Source of the DNA: Lophius americanus | Taxonomy: Eukaryota > Chordata > Actinopteri > Lophiiformes > Lophiidae | Assembly (NCBI GenBank): GCA_037951165.1 | Contig: JBBDHG010000015.1 | Coordinates: forward strand, 8,226,501 to 8,290,500 | DNA: 64,000 nucleotides | Direction: 5' to 3' | In this document: piece after piece, positions 44,493 to 57,589 of the stretch | Layout: every line of letters starts with the position of its first letter | Position numbering within the stretch: position 1 is the stretch's first letter | Notes under the pieces: generated by a model | Seen by the model: the letters and a program-made list of their open reading frames with translations, nothing else | Database searches by the model: none | What the model was told of the DNA's origin: nothing | Made by a program: the position numbers and the translations under genes

Positions 44493-45740
44493 ATTACTCG
44501 TATTTTAACCCAATTTCTCAAGTGGGTTACATAAGTCTCGGCTCCTTAAGGCTTGCACACTTGGGCTACTGAGTGACTGTTAAAGCCAAGTTTTTTCTCA
44601 AATCCAGGTTAACATTAGCATCACAACAGAGCTGGCATAAACTAGACAAAGTATGGTCCTTTGAAATCCTTACAGCAGGCTTGAATTTTTAACATTTAAA
44701 AAGGAAGCAGCCTGATAACAAACTGCTATTGTGTGAGCATCCTCCCCATGAAAATACCAAACTTTAACTTATTGCCTTTATTATAAATCAGTGGTGACAG
44801 GAGGTGGGCACACTCTGACATTTTGATGGAGACATCCTGCGTCTGATAACATGCAAATTCAAACAATGCTGCCGAGGCTACAGCGCTGCTCATGTTGGTC
44901 TTACTCTCTCTCTCTCTACAGCTCTCTCTTCAGGGCAATGATGCGTGATGCTATCTATTACACTGCTCTCTGCATTTGCATTCCTGGTCGGTAGCAACGA
45001 TTTTTTTATGTCACAACAGATGATGTTCTGCTGCCGGGTGAAAGGAGAGGTGTGAAACCATCACAGTTTGTAAGCACACATGGAAAGAAGCAGCACTGTC
45101 ATCAAAAGGGAAAGGCGGGGATCAACTGAATTTTAATGAAGTATTTATTCATTTGGGTAAATTGTGGGCAGGATTGGGATGATAAACAGTGTAATGTGTG
45201 AATGTGACTGTATTAAATTCAACTACAATGCCGTCCTGCTAATCTCTCTCCATTGATCGTCATTCATAAATTTATGGTCAGTGATTCTGTGCTTAAACGT
45301 CCTCCATCGATTTAGCACGGCAGTACAGCCAGATATACTCTCGTCTTCTGAATATGAATAATTCATTCTCCATTTAAACTTGACATAAAAAAAAAAATCA
45401 CAAAAAGGTTATATTGGTTAAAGGTAATGCTTTGCTATATTGGGTCCATTTTATATACAATGGGGGGCCACTAGGGCTTATCGGAGGGCTACCGCGCAGT
45501 GAACATGGAAGCCCTACTGTGGAGATGCTGTGAATCTTGGTGGCAGATCTTTGTGGTAGAGGCAAAGATTCACTTGAAAACTTTGATTAACAATCTGCAC
45601 AGCGTTGTCGTTTTTTCTTAATCTTCATTGGTTTTTAACTTCAACGATTTTGGTAAGAAAGTAGTTACATTCTTATTCATTTGATAATGAAATTGTACAC
45701 ACATATTGAATGGCTTTCAATGATGTATCAGAGGGAAGTG

Positions 45741-45771
<31 letters not shown>

Positions 45772-47429
45772 GCTATCACAGTACTATACCCCATTCTTAA
45801 AGCTAAGGAGGTTTTGAAATATAGTTTTGATATGAAACACCTCTTCAAACCTGTTCACACCTGATCTATTTTCTCTAAAACCTGACCTGCTATCTCTAGT
45901 CTGTCTTCTGACCAACCTTCCAAGTGGGATAGAGGGGTGTGTGGAGCCCAGATGTTTTAGTGTAACTGCACTAGAACAGAGGTAAGGGCTTGAACAACAA
46001 TGTATTTCGTTTTCAGCCTAGTGAGAAGATTCAGAAAGGTTCTGAGAAAATCTACCTTTTGTTAATTCTGCAAAACTAGTGTTGTGTCATTTCACTTAAT
46101 CATCTTCATCATCAGTTTTTCTTTCTAGTCAGCGGTATTATATACACTCAAAAAAAAAAAGGTTGATTAAAACCAGTAAAATCACTTTACAAAGAACGTT
46201 CTTGTTAAAAACCAGTGTCTCACTGACTGCTTGGGGAGTGACCACCAGCCAAGCGGTTACACATATCTATTCAGAAAGACTTTAAGTCCTGACATGCCAG
46301 TGAGAAACAAACTGAGCCGTCTGTGTGATTTTAAACTGGATTAAAAACGGAAATTACTAAAATGTTTACAGGCAGGCAGCCCCCACGATGACGAACGCTC
46401 AGCCATGAATATGACAGTATAGCGGGGCAGCGGGTTGGATCTCTCCTTACTGAACTGCCGTTGGCCTTGAGACCATAGACCTTTACAGGTGCTGTGGATG
46501 AATCACTCAGCTTTGGAATTTATTCAAGGCCCGTCATTCAAGCTTTGGAAACCTTGAGCTCACAACCATATAAGCACAAATACAGGGATAAACCATACCA
46601 AAACCATGGTTACACTGTTCTATTGAGGACTAAAAGCCAAGGCACAGTAATGATGGAAGAAGACTCACATAATGATACATAGCAATTGGCTGGGCTTTGG
46701 CTGCTAGTCAGTGCTAAACCCTGACCACTGCAGAGTGGTTTTCAGAGTGTCTGTGAGGATGCCCTTCACGCACTGACATAAAAGAAATGTGAAACAACAA
46801 AGTCATAAAGTTGTCTGAAAGCATGATGAGTTTGTTTGATAGTCTCAGCTTGACTAAATGTCACACTGACATGACTGCTGGAGGAAAGTTTGACCACAAA
46901 GGTACATGAATAAACAGAATGAATGCATGAATATTAATTTATCATGCATTTATAAACATTCAGCTCTAAGCCTTTAGATGTGGTTTGGAGTTCATATCTA
47001 TTTTTGCCCCAGTTGAGTCACAAAAAAAAAAAAACAGGACAAAATGTGAAGATCTCTGATGTGAATGTGTTGAAGGACAGATTTTGAGTTCACTTTGTAA
47101 ACAAATTGAAGCGTGAAATTGATAGGGTAGCAAAGATGGGAGTGTTATAGAGGAATTAGGTAAACCTAAAACAAAGTAAAACCAAAGAATTTCCAATCCA
47201 AAAGAGTATCACTTTCCAAGCCAAAGGACTAAGCATGGATTGAAAAAATAAACATAAATATTCAAGTTAACTTTAAAGGAGCACAAGCGAGAAAGACACT
47301 GGAAAAGCAAGGATTTCAAGATAAATGAATACAGAAACAACTTGAATAGTTCTGTAAATGAATAAAAAACTATTCAAGTTGCTTCTCTTGCTCTGTCTTT
47401 AGTTTTCTTAACTGCAGCCATGGTATTTC
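44493..47429. other. mostly unique spacer, possible conserved block 44700-45360
   Basis: No gene or transposon. The region 44700-45360 is non-repetitive with ATGCAAAT (about 44852), AATTTTAATGAAG and CATTCATAAATTTATGG type words, consistent with a non-coding conserved element but unproven. A short TA array is at 45743-45771. Confidence 0.3.
45743..45771. repeat. (TA)n microsatellite, short
   Basis: About 14 pure TA units. Confidence 0.95.
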
Positions 47430-49720
47430 CAGACCAGGTGAATCTGTCTGATTGAGGGTTCCAAGGAATTTGAAGCTGTGAAACCTCTATACCTGCTTTC
47501 CGTTGTTAAACAGAGGGGGTGGGTCAGTACTGCACTTCCTAAAATACATGATATTTTCTTTGTTTTTTTCTGATGTTTTGTGTCAAATAGTTCTCTATGC
47601 TCCACGTGGCCAGTCTGCAGACCGCCGCTCTGTAGGCCGACTCATTTCCCTCCGATATGAGTCCGACCAGCGTGGTATCGTCTGCGAACTTAATAAGGGA
47701 GTTAGTGGGGTGAGTGGGGGTGCAGTCATTGGTGTATAGTGAATACAGTACGGGGCTCAACTGTGGGGAGCCGGTGCTGAGTGTGAGGGTGGAGGAAAGG
47801 TGTAGTCCTCGCTTGGTAAGGAAGTCCTTGATCCAACAGCAGACGTGAGAAGAGAGGCCAAGGAAAGACAGCTTTCCGATTAGGATGTCTGGTATGATGA
47901 GCATCCTCACGTAGCTCTCACTGTGTTCCAGATGGTTCTGAGCCGTGTGGAGTGCGATAGCGTCCTCTGTGGATCTGTTCGCTCTATACGCAAATTGGTG
48001 TGGATCCAGCAGTGGGAGGCAGGTTTTATTGTGCTTCAACATCAATTTCTCAAAGAACTTAAAAAGCACACACAATAATCAGTGTAAGTGCAATAGGGTT
48101 GTAGTCATTTAGACTGTCAGGGATGGAATGACGTCTTGCGTGAGGGATAGATTAAAGATGATAGTGAACACAACTGAAAGCTGGTTGTCACATACTTTTC
48201 CAGATACCCTGTCAGGGCCAGCGGCCTTCATTGGGTTCACTGATCTAAGGACCCGCCTCACAGTACTGTACAGTGAGCTGGTGGTTATTGGTGGCAGGTG
48301 TAGACATGTGTCCCAGGTTGGTTGTTTTGCCTCAAAGCGAGCGAAGAATCCATGTTGTTAGGTGTGGAGTTTTGGCCTTGTAGCTGGTGATGTGCTTTCG
48401 GCCAAGCACTCCTTGGGTCACTGTCCTTGAAATGATGCTCAATTCTCCTCTTATAGCCCCTTTTTGCCTCCCTAATGCCCCTTTTCAGGTCAGCTCTAGC
48501 TACACTGTACTAGGTCCTGTCTCCAGACCTAAAAGCAATATCCCGGGACTTGAGGATTATTTAGACTGCATGGTTCATTCAGGGTTTCTGTTTAGGGTAA
48601 ACCCTGACTTTTTTATTCACAGTGACAGTGTCCACACAGACAGTGATGTAAAACAGTGCAGCTTGGGTGTACTCCTCCAGGTCCGGTTTTGCGAAAATGT
48701 CCACTTGGTGTGAGTAAAGCAGTCCTGCAGTTGTGCGAGGGCCCCCGTCAGCCAGGTTGTAACAGTTTTTATGCTGGGCCTTGTTCTCCTCATTAGCGGT
48801 AAGGAAGCTTGGATAAGGAAAAGTGAGAGATGGCCTGACAGTCTCAGATGTGGAAGGTGCACTGCCCGATATGAACTCTTAATGTTTGAGTATACATGGT
48901 CTATTGTATTTGGACCCCTGGCGACGCATTTACCATGGTGGGTGAATTCATGTTAAACAGTCTTGAAGCATGCTTGGTTAAAATCGCCAGCTATGATATG
49001 GACCCCATCAGGATGTGCCTGCTGCTGTTTATGTATGGTGGAGCGGTGGGTTAGCGCTGTGCTAACGTTATCATCTGGCGCGAAATAAACCATAAAGTGA
49101 CAATTACCACTGTTAGTTCTCTTGGTAAATAAAAAGGTCTACAGATCACTGACAGGGCCTCTTCATCAGGGGGAACAGTGACTGTGTATAATTCTGCTGT
49201 TCGAACACCAGTCATTATGTACATATAAACAAAGTCCTCCCCTTGGTTTTTACCAGAGTCCTTGCTGCGGCCCTGTCGGTGAATTGTGCAACCTGTTAGC
49301 TGTACCACGGTGTCGGGAATAGCCGAGTGAAGCCAAGACTCAACAATACAACATACAACAATCCCACACACTACTCATCTTGGCTAGCTGCTGATCCAAC
49401 TCGTCCATTTTATTGACAATGGACCTGGCGTTGGAGAGGATTATGCTAGGTAGCGGTGGTTTGTGTGGTTGTTTCCTTAGTCAAACAAGTAGGCTCGCTC
49501 AGCCCAGCTTCTGCTTCCGCTCCCTGCGCCATCTCGGTCGCTTACCGGACCCGACAACAATCCATGGAGAGCCCGGTAGTCTCGCTATGTCCGTAGGGAT
49601 GTTATTAGCGCAATGGAAGTCCTCTGTCACATCTCCTCTGGACAGCAGTCCATAATTTATTAATATCTGTCTACTGTAGACGTGCTTTGCGTAGTAAAGC
49701 TCAACAACATTCATAGACAA
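47430..49720 (-). mobile_element. CR1/Rex-like LINE remnant: endonuclease and reverse transcriptase
   Basis: Colinear pieces of one ORF2 run from high to low coordinates. An N-terminal segment (PTDIARLPGSPW, about 49570) is followed by LSNARSIVNKMDEL (about 49420) and the apurinic-like endonuclease with ESWLHSAIPDTV and VICRPFYLPREL (49371-49051). Next come SDHLSLF-like linker sequence (48862-48617) and reverse transcriptase in the frame 48075-47539, with LLDPHQFAYRANRSTEDAI, then IKFADDTTLVG, which carries the catalytic FADD box. Two catalytic areas are damaged: the F-x-D-x-x-x-A-F motif A is deleted between YVRML and IIPDIL, and the P-Q-G motif B is shortened to SPQLSPVL. Several frame changes confirm it is dead. 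The 3' end near 47430 is not clearly defined. Confidence 0.88.
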
Positions 49721-50164
49721 AATAAGTCTAAGAATTAATTCTTAAAATGAATGCAAATTTACATCACGCCATTTGTGTTGCCTGGCGTGACTACTCGCCT
49801 CGACTCGTGGCTTTGAATTGACCTTTAATGTTAACTGTTAACCCTGCTCAATTAAAACACTTTGTCGTCACCAAAAATAACTCCTTTGCTCAAGCATCGC
49901 CATGAATCATTAGCAATAAAAAAACAGATTTATAAAATTCATTCATGAAAATTTGTATTTCATAGAATACAGTCAATTTCAATTAGATTGGTTCAATCTT
50001 TTGGAATAGCATATTTTTTAGAAAAACTGTTTGACCTTTATTAGACTATTGCAGTATATTGCATTATGTTTTATAAGTCTGTTTAGTAAATCTTCACATG
50101 CATTGATTAACCAACCAAAAAGAAAAATCCTACTCCTCGAATGGGACTTTAGCAATAGTCATGA
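49721..50164. other. spacer, no gene seen
   Basis: AT-rich, no gene recognised. It may include the 5' edge of the LINE on its low side. Confidence 0.4.
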
Positions 50165-50255
50165 TAACTGTCTCCTCTTTGGTGGCCCCATTGACATGTG
50201 GTGTCCTCCAGGGCGCCATCCTTGGCCCCTTACTCTTTCACATGATAAGTCAGGG
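50165..50255 (+). mobile_element. L2-type LINE reverse transcriptase fragment
   Basis: The frame from 50197 reads CGVLQGAILGPLLF, a changed version of the reverse transcriptase motif C-G-V-P-Q-G-S-I-L-G-P. Flanks decay quickly. Confidence 0.55.
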
Positions 50256-53200
50256 TCTTATTATAAACCGGTTCAGTCAAGTGACACCCATTTTAGTACG
50301 AAATAGAGACTCAGATTGTGCTCAAACAAACAGTTGACCAGCACATTAAAGGGTTAACCTGGCAGTGCATATGAATAGAATAGATGAGTGATGTCACTGA
50401 TGTTATATTCATATATTTTATGTTTGTTGAAATAACATTTTCCACAATAGCAATCTATTAATTGCATTAAGAAATAATTGTAATCAACATAGACAGTAAT
50501 GTGTCTGATGTAGTGTCGCCGTCATGATCTCCTCTGTTGACTGGAGCCAGATTAGAGGTGAGCGGTGACGCATTTCAACTCCTATCAGTGTAATTCTCTG
50601 GGCAGATTAAAAAAAAGAGAAAAAAATCGGTTTGGTTTACCAACAAAAACAGGTCACTGTCTTTTGTTCGTAGACCAAACCCAACGTTGCCCCTCCATCC
50701 ACCTGAGGACCTCTTTGAAGCCTCCTGCCACGGAGAATTACTTTGTCACATCCTTGGGACGAGGCTTTGATCACTAGACTCCATAGAGAGTAAATGTCGA
50801 CGTTAGTGACAGGTGTATATGTTTGTGTTGTGTAGATTAAGTTTGTGTTACATCACCAGCACGTTGCTGTGTGCATGTGCATGTGTGATGTGAAAAAGCC
50901 GATGGCTGCAGGAAAGGAGGGATAATTCAAACCAAACATTTCTGCGATCCTGTGTTAGTGTTCTATTATGAAGATAAACACTAAATTTATTGAGCATACA
51001 AAACTAGTATACTTCCCTTATGGGAAAAGCCCATGAAATAATTAAATGTTTTTCATTTTGTACTGTGATCTATATAGGTACATCAATCCTGTTAACATGA
51101 AGACATTGGCAAACCTTTGCATTAGGAGCAAAGATAATTATGAAACAAAACTGGTCATAAACGATGCAAGAAAACTGTTTTCAAAGAGAAAGGGTTTTCA
51201 AGGCTTCAAATTCATTTTATTCATAACCCCATAATAGAGATAGTTGAATATTACAAAAATTTAGGTTTTTCAGTGAAATATTTATTTTTAAGGTCCTTTT
51301 TATCAATCCTGAGAATTTAGCCGTGCTTTCTTCACTGAAATGTAATGCAGAGTAGTTCGTTTTATAAAGCAGTTCTAAAAATATTTATAATTACTTAGAA
51401 AGGTATTTACAAAAGCCTTTATAGCTCAGCTCTCCTTTCTGGAATATTATTTGTCACTCCGCGCAATCCCAGACACGGCACCGAAGTGCCTAAAGTTTGG
51501 GCTGAGTTTTGGAGATAGACTGAGGAGTTTAGAGTTTGAAGGCAAGACGCTGCTCCTGCCGTTTGAAAGGACTGGGCAACAAAATTTCAGCAACGAGTTT
51601 TCCTGTTTAGGGTCTTCCTCTGTCAAACGTACAGTTTGAAAACTGGTTTTCCGGTCTTCCGATTTTTGCAAGAGCTATCCAGACCTTTGCATTTTGCTGC
51701 AGCAGAGGCTGATCTTTGCCTTTTTATTGTCAGGGTGTTTGGAAGATATGTGGCTTTCAAAAACTGTTGCAATATTAACTTTGTTGAATTAAGGGTGAAG
51801 CAATCTGTCATATTCAGCTGTCACTGTCACCTCTCCTTTGGAATGAATAAACTCAGGAACTATCGCATGGGCAAAGGAATTACTTTTTAGTAAGCCTCCT
51901 TGCTCAATTTTAAGGACTACCATTAGTTGAATACATTGTATCTCCTTAATTTGAGAGAGTACCTTGGAGGAATGGCTTCCAGTCAGGGTCCCTGATTGGG
52001 TTCAGGATGTCCCCATTAAAAAGGGAAGTATTTGATTTTCTATTTTATACTTTTTTAAATCAAAAAAAGCACAATTCAGATGTCGGCTTATGGGAAAAAA
52101 TCTTATCAGGGTGCTCCAAAGTGTTTCATGTCAGGGATCACGTAAGACAAACAATTTGGGCCACTGGGTTCATGTAGATGAGATTTTTGCAAAGGGCTCT
52201 GCAGCATCTGCTCTTAAGGGATTGTACTTGCGTTTATGATACTGGCCATTCAATATTTTCAAGTTAGTGGAGTAGCAGTTGTTTCTTCAAAATGTAAGAA
52301 GAACTGCAGCCTTATGAAGATATGATGCCTCCAATTCTCCACAGGGGAATATTTAGGTGTGATACAGATAAACGTCACTGCCAATCAAGTACCCACGCTA
52401 AGTTGTTCCTATTGGCACGCAGCCTTCTAGTTAAATCCCTATTCTTGCCCTCCAGTCAACATATCCTCCACTGTCATCATTCTTCCAAAGTCCCTCATCA
52501 GATATTAACCCTGTCGGCTGAGGACATGTGGCTGAGCCAGTTAGGTTAAATCCAAATCAATTCCTCTCTGATGGCCGTAGTAAAGCACTAAATTGAGTTT
52601 ATGCTCGGCTAATACAATCAGCCTGTGGGTGGGGAAGGGATGACTGTGCCATCATGTCTTCTCTAATTTCATTTTGCGAAGCAGACAGGCAGGCCTGCTC
52701 AGTGGGGTTGGTGCTGGAAGGATGCCCGGTGCCATCACACATGGCTGAATGAGCTAAGAGCCAAATACCACGGCTATCAAAGGTTTCACAGGAGGGAACA
52801 GCGGGCCACAGCCCCGGACTGCAGCGACAGAGAATTGTGGTGCAATAGACAGGTGGACCAGGAGGAAACAAAAAGACAGAATTGAAGGATTAAGAAGCAG
52901 TGCATCATAATATGGAAAATAATTTAAACTCTTAATTAAGGCATTCAGGGAGAGAGACTTTAAGGTTGATGGCGGAGCATGTGCCATGTCACACAATGTA
53001 AAATCCGATGTATAAAGCCCAGCAGCCGTTATTCAGCGTCTTAATATTAGTATTACTAGTAGTATGTTTTTATTGGTATGGCTTCCTCCTTTATTTTTTA
53101 TAATTTATTTCATTTTTTCTCCTCACAAGTATAGAGTTTCTTCTTTCTTTTAGTAGATGCCGTATTTAGGCATTGTTTCCTAATTTTTCCAGAATCATTT

Positions 53201-54464
53201 TTGTTTTCCATTAAGTTTTTAAGTCCTTGGTCTTGATTCTTTGTCAGTCACCTTTGGATCAGTTGCTTTTGTTGTTTTTGGAATTTTTGGATTTGCCATG
53301 GGCATTCCTTGATTTGCCTGTATCTCTGGATTCAGTATCTTTGGATTTTGGACACAAAATCTCTGGACTGGACTGCATTTCGAAACGCTGGATGGACTGC
53401 TTGTCCTCTGTGCCTTCACGTGAATTTTCAATCACTTAACAATGACCTCAACACAAACAAGGCGTCACCATATTTTTAAAACTGCCTATAGTTCTGTGAA
53501 AAACTATTGGACCAGCTCCTAATTTCTTCTACTTTTATATATATTTTGTGGTAAAATCATCAAAAAACAAAAGTGGTATAAAACAACCAGATTATACACA
53601 AATACTGACTGTATTAAATAAGGCAGAAAATATAATGCAATTCCAAGTCGTTCCTAATTATTGTTATTTATGTAACGGAAACTGTATTCAAAACAGTTCA
53701 ACTCCAACCATCTGTTGATAGAAGGTTCTCCGTAAAAATATGAAATCTAACTGTAAACTATAATTTAATTATAAAACTTGCCATTCTCCAATGATACCAT
53801 ATTTCCCAGTGCCTTTTGAGTAGTGGAGCCATGGCCTCTGATAATAGAGGCGAGAGCGGCCTGCAATTCCTTGGATGTTTTCTTTGGTTGCGTCCTGAAT
53901 GAACCTTCCCTGTGCTCTAAACAGAAGTGGAAGGCGACCCACTTCTGTTAAGGTTCACTATTGTTTGTTTGTATCCATTTGAAGGTAATGTGAATCTGTG
54001 GTGTGCCGAAGTATTAGAAATAGCGTCGGATCCCTTTCCAGTCTTTAGCTCAATCCCCTTCAGATAACTGGTTCAAGTATCCAGCTGGAACCAGTTATTA
54101 CTGCAGTCTGCTAGATTTGTGGTTCTTATATTCTAAGAAGGTGGAGACTTATTTCACAGCATCCCAGTTGGTATTAGATTAGCTTTTTGGTTCAATAGAT
54201 AAAATCATCATTTAAAACTTGTATTTTATGTTTATTTGGATTGTTTTATGTCAAATTTTGATTGAAGAACTGCTCTATAATGACCCCAACACTGGATGAG
54301 AAGAAATCAGAGGCGTGTGTTATAGTGTTCACAATTCACCTTACTCATTGGCTCTGCTGCAAATGACACAGCAGTTCTTATAGTTGTGTTGTTTGAAAAT
54401 ATAAAAAGGTTCCTCCAGTCTGAAAACATAGCCGATGAGTATCTCGCCATGTCCAAAAGATTTT
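50256..54464. other. long, mostly unique spacer with possible conserved blocks
   Basis: No gene recognised. 51430-51880 and 52600-52990 are repeat-free and GC-balanced. Antisense pairs of short frames there (51451-51639 with 51447-51671) follow from low stop density, not from coding. The T- and G-rich stretch 53200-53440 ('ggatt' and 'tttgga' words) may be the edge of an unclassified repeat. Confidence 0.3.
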
Positions 54465-55135
54465 GTCAGAAATCAAGGCTGGGGCAGAGTTTAGGAAGCA
54501 CATACAGACACAACATGGAGGCGGAACAGGTGAGGTTAAAATATTTCATTCAAAATCCAATATTCAAATTCACAAACAGGCAGGGGTCAAAAACCAGAAT
54601 AGCTGTCCAAAGAAGGCAAATCCAAATAAACCACCAGGGGCAAGACAGGGAAAAACAGGGAAAAGACTAAACAAAAAACTAGGAAGAAAACTTGCTGGAA
54701 AACACAAGGAGCTGGTTGGGATGTGTGACGAAGAAACATAAACAATGAACTGGCACGGAGAGTCACTTAAATATACTGGGATAACGAGACAATGAGAAAC
54801 AGCTGGAGGGGGAACACAGGTGAACATGACAAACAATTACACAGGAGGAGAATAGAAATAACACAGGAGGGCCAGAGAGAGGGAGAAGGAACATGATTGT
54901 AAACACACAAAGACTAAACGTACAAAGGAGGGATAAGAAATAAAAGACAAAAACTAAACCAAAGGAAAAAAGGGGTAAGCCAGACTACAAAGAAGCAATA
55001 CAGGAAGTATGAAGTTAACAGAACCACAGGGATAAACACTTTCAAAATAAAACAAGAAACAGGAAACACAGTGCAGGATGATGAAAATAGACCTTCAAAA
55101 TAAAACCGCAGAACCAAAAAAACACCTTTAGCCTT
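54465..55135 (-). repeat. family 2 repeat, copy B (inverted)
   Basis: Reverse-complement partner of 21225-21915, with the same order of phrases in mirrored form: 'aggcaggggtcaaaaaccag', 'cagctggagggggaacacag', 'gtgaacatga', 'aaacacacaaagac' and 'cactttcaaaataaaac'. Lysine- and glutamine-rich plus frames at 54386-54741 are compositional. Two opposite copies about 33 kb apart could pair, but no functional link is visible. Confidence 0.6.
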
Positions 55136-55789
55136 TCATGAGTTACATACTCATAATAAACGTTCAATAGTTCCAACTATCAGGTGTACTTGCATAACTT
55201 TGGTGTCTATTTTAAGCCAAGGCCTAAAATAAAATTTTTTTAGTTTCAGTAACAGTGTATCAGCTACTATGGGTGTTTAATCTCAGAATAAACACAAAGA
55301 ACATCATTATTTGGATAAAAATGTTGACATCATTATACTAAGTAACATCATGAAACACATCAATCCGTTGGTTTGTTTGAAAACTCTTTGATAACTACTG
55401 CATCAACTTATATAATATGAAATAAAATACAACAATGTAAATTATATTTTTCATCATTTTTGTGGGATAGCGCCAGAAGGACTTTCCATTTGGCACATTG
55501 CGATAGCTTATGTACCCAACAAGTGCCAAAAATTGGATTTTGACCCCACCTTTGTCCACTAGACTTAGCTATATGCACTAGCTAGCGCCGATGTGCGTTA
55601 TATAAATCAACGTTTGTATTAAAATATCGTATTGTGCACAGCAAAAACAGTTGCAAGAACTATAGGCCTGTCAAGAAGAATAGCTGCTAACTGTAAATGA
55701 GAGCAGAGGTTTTCAAATTCAAAGTCGGGAGCTGTGCATGGGTCTTGGCTTAGGTCTACACTTTTACCCAAGAGCCTAAAGCTGACTCA
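55136..55789. other. spacer, no gene seen
   Basis: AT-rich, no gene or named repeat recognised. Confidence 0.4.
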
Positions 55790-55912
55790 ACAGTTACTGA
55801 GATGCTGGAGAACCCCAAGTGGAACTGCAGACTTGAGGAGAACATGCAAACTCCATACAGAAAGGTATCAGGTCTGGATTCAGGCCCGCACCCTTCTTCT
55901 TGTCTAAGACTA
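55790..55912 (-). repeat. teleost SINE-like dispersed repeat, copy 8 (partial)
   Basis: 'gaggagaacatgcaaactcc' then 'atacagaaaggtatcaggtc', 'ggattcaggcccgcaccctt' and 'cttcttg', the head half of the family on the minus strand. Confidence 0.6.
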
Positions 55913-56557
55913 CATTGCTAAGTACTGTACTAATGTATTGTGCTGAACTTAGGTAAATGAGCAGTGATTTTCTTAAAGATGAAGCTGAAACGAGGTTCAC
56001 GAATGACGTAGACCTTATTCGGTGACACAACACCAGCAATACTAGCAGATTGGTAACTGTGCACACACAGAGGCACCATTTGTTTATGGTTATTACTGTA
56101 GGTATGACAATTAATTTGATAAAGACATACTGCTATTTAGAAATTGCTTTGTGAAGCACGATTAAGATAAACGTGGAGATAAAACGGTTTTCACGGACAG
56201 TAATGAATGGCTAGGACTGTGTGGCGGCTGTATACAAATTAACACTGGTGCAGTGAACAACTAGGCTGCTGGTGCGCCGCTAAACACTGGATTTTATTGT
56301 GCCCCCCCATCTCCAGCTGTTTACTTCATTCATCATTGTTCATTTTAGTTTGACTTTCCAGAGCTGTATTGAATTTACTCTTGCTCTCGCCGGGCGGAAG
56401 CCAAAGTAATCCCTTTGAAATGACTTATTGTATTGTGCTTTGCAGACAATGTCATCATTTGTTTTAATAGAGAGCAGCTCCTAATAACATGCCCCAATGA
56501 AAAGGTCAATATTATCTCTCCGGCATGGGCTGTATGAGCTGGGTCCTGCATTGGAGG
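55913..56557. other. spacer, possible conserved block 56290-56557
   Basis: The block 56290-56557 is repeat-free and GC-balanced, with TTATTGTGC and CTTTGAAATGACTTATT type words, and directly precedes the dinucleotide arrays. No gene seen. Confidence 0.3.
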
Positions 56558-56595
56558 GGGGGAGAGAGAAAGACAGAGAGTGAGGAAGAGAGAGC

Positions 56596-56644
<49 letters not shown>
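56558..56644 (+). repeat. purine tract ending in (GA)n
   Basis: Nearly 90 bases almost wholly of A and G. The last 45 bases are a pure AG repeat. Mirror symmetry makes it triplex (H-DNA) capable. The minus-strand serine-leucine frame here is an artefact. Confidence 0.95.
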
Positions 56645-56645
<1 letters not shown>

Positions 56646-56757
56646 CAACACCCTATTAACGTTTATGAATAATTTAATCCTGCATAGCTGGCCAAAGTCC
56701 AAGTGCATAATTCACTAATTGCAATCAGAGAGGAGAAGCTAGGGAAGCGGAGAGCTC

Positions 56758-56761
<4 letters not shown>

Positions 56762-56789
<28 letters not shown>
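56762..56789 (+). repeat. (GT)n microsatellite
   Basis: About 14 pure GT units. Confidence 0.95.
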
Positions 56790-56921
56790 GTTCAGAGATA
56801 TGGAAATTGAGGAATTGGCTTTATGAATGTAAAGGGAAAAACCAAGCCTATTATTCATTCATGGTAAAACCTTCTATTTGGACCTGCTAGGCTATTATAC
56901 CACCTAACATTGGGACCTGGG

Positions 56922-56962
<41 letters not shown>
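56922..56962 (+). repeat. (GT)n microsatellite
   Basis: About 20 pure GT units, 130 bp after the previous GT array. Confidence 0.95.
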
Positions 56963-56963
<1 letters not shown>

Positions 56964-57044
56964 GATGGGCAATGACTAGACAAGTTAAAAATCAGATTTC
57001 AAAATATCTTGAGGAGGGGTCCTGTAACTCTAATTTATTTTTTA

Positions 57045-57375
57045 TACACCAATCAGTCATAACATTAAAACCACCTAGCTTATGTTGTGTATGTCCCCCC
57101 ATTGCTGCCAGAACAGTTCTGTGACACCTCTCTAAAAGAACCCGCAATAGCCTTTTCAGCTTTTGTGCTACAGTAGTTCTAATGTGGGATCAGGCAACAC
57201 AGGCAAACCTTCACCTCCCACCGTATCAATGAGCCTTGGCACTTTCACCAGTTCACTGGTTTACTGTTAGGTGGCTACTAACCACTGCATGTCCTGCAGT
57301 TCTGGAGAAGCTCTGACCCAGTGGTCTATTAAGCTACAGTATAGTCAAAGTCACTCAGATCCTTATGCAAATTAG
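57045..57375 (-). mobile_element. Tc1/mariner transposon fragment
   Basis: The left end 'aatcagtcataacattaaaa' is a well-kept terminal repeat. It is followed by 'tgctgccagaacagttctgt', 'aatgagccttggcactttca', 'tgtcctgcagttctggagaa' and 'gctctgacccagtgg'. The right part is deleted. It gives the undisturbed reference for the insertion seen at 36244-36257. Confidence 0.8.
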
Positions 57376-57589
57376 TTTATCCTTTCTTCATTCAAAAGTA
57401 GGGGAATTTCAGATACTGACTCAGAAGAGGACCAACATTTCTCCTGCACTCTTTCTCTAAGGAGTTTGTATGGATATCTTTTTGGTTCCTTCTTTTCCTT
57501 TCAAGGTATAGTTTGCTCTCCGCCCCTTTTCTTCCTGGAGAGAAAGCACCATTTTTCTGTGGTACTCAAAAAAAAAATCAAAATATATA

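Noticed and set aside
54386..54836. Lysine- and glutamine-rich frames as a gene
   Set aside because: They lie in the purine-rich strand of family 2, and the mirrored copy at 21.2-21.9 kb shows the same compositional effect.
56481..56708. Serine- and leucine-rich minus-strand frame
   Set aside because: Product of the GA repeat.
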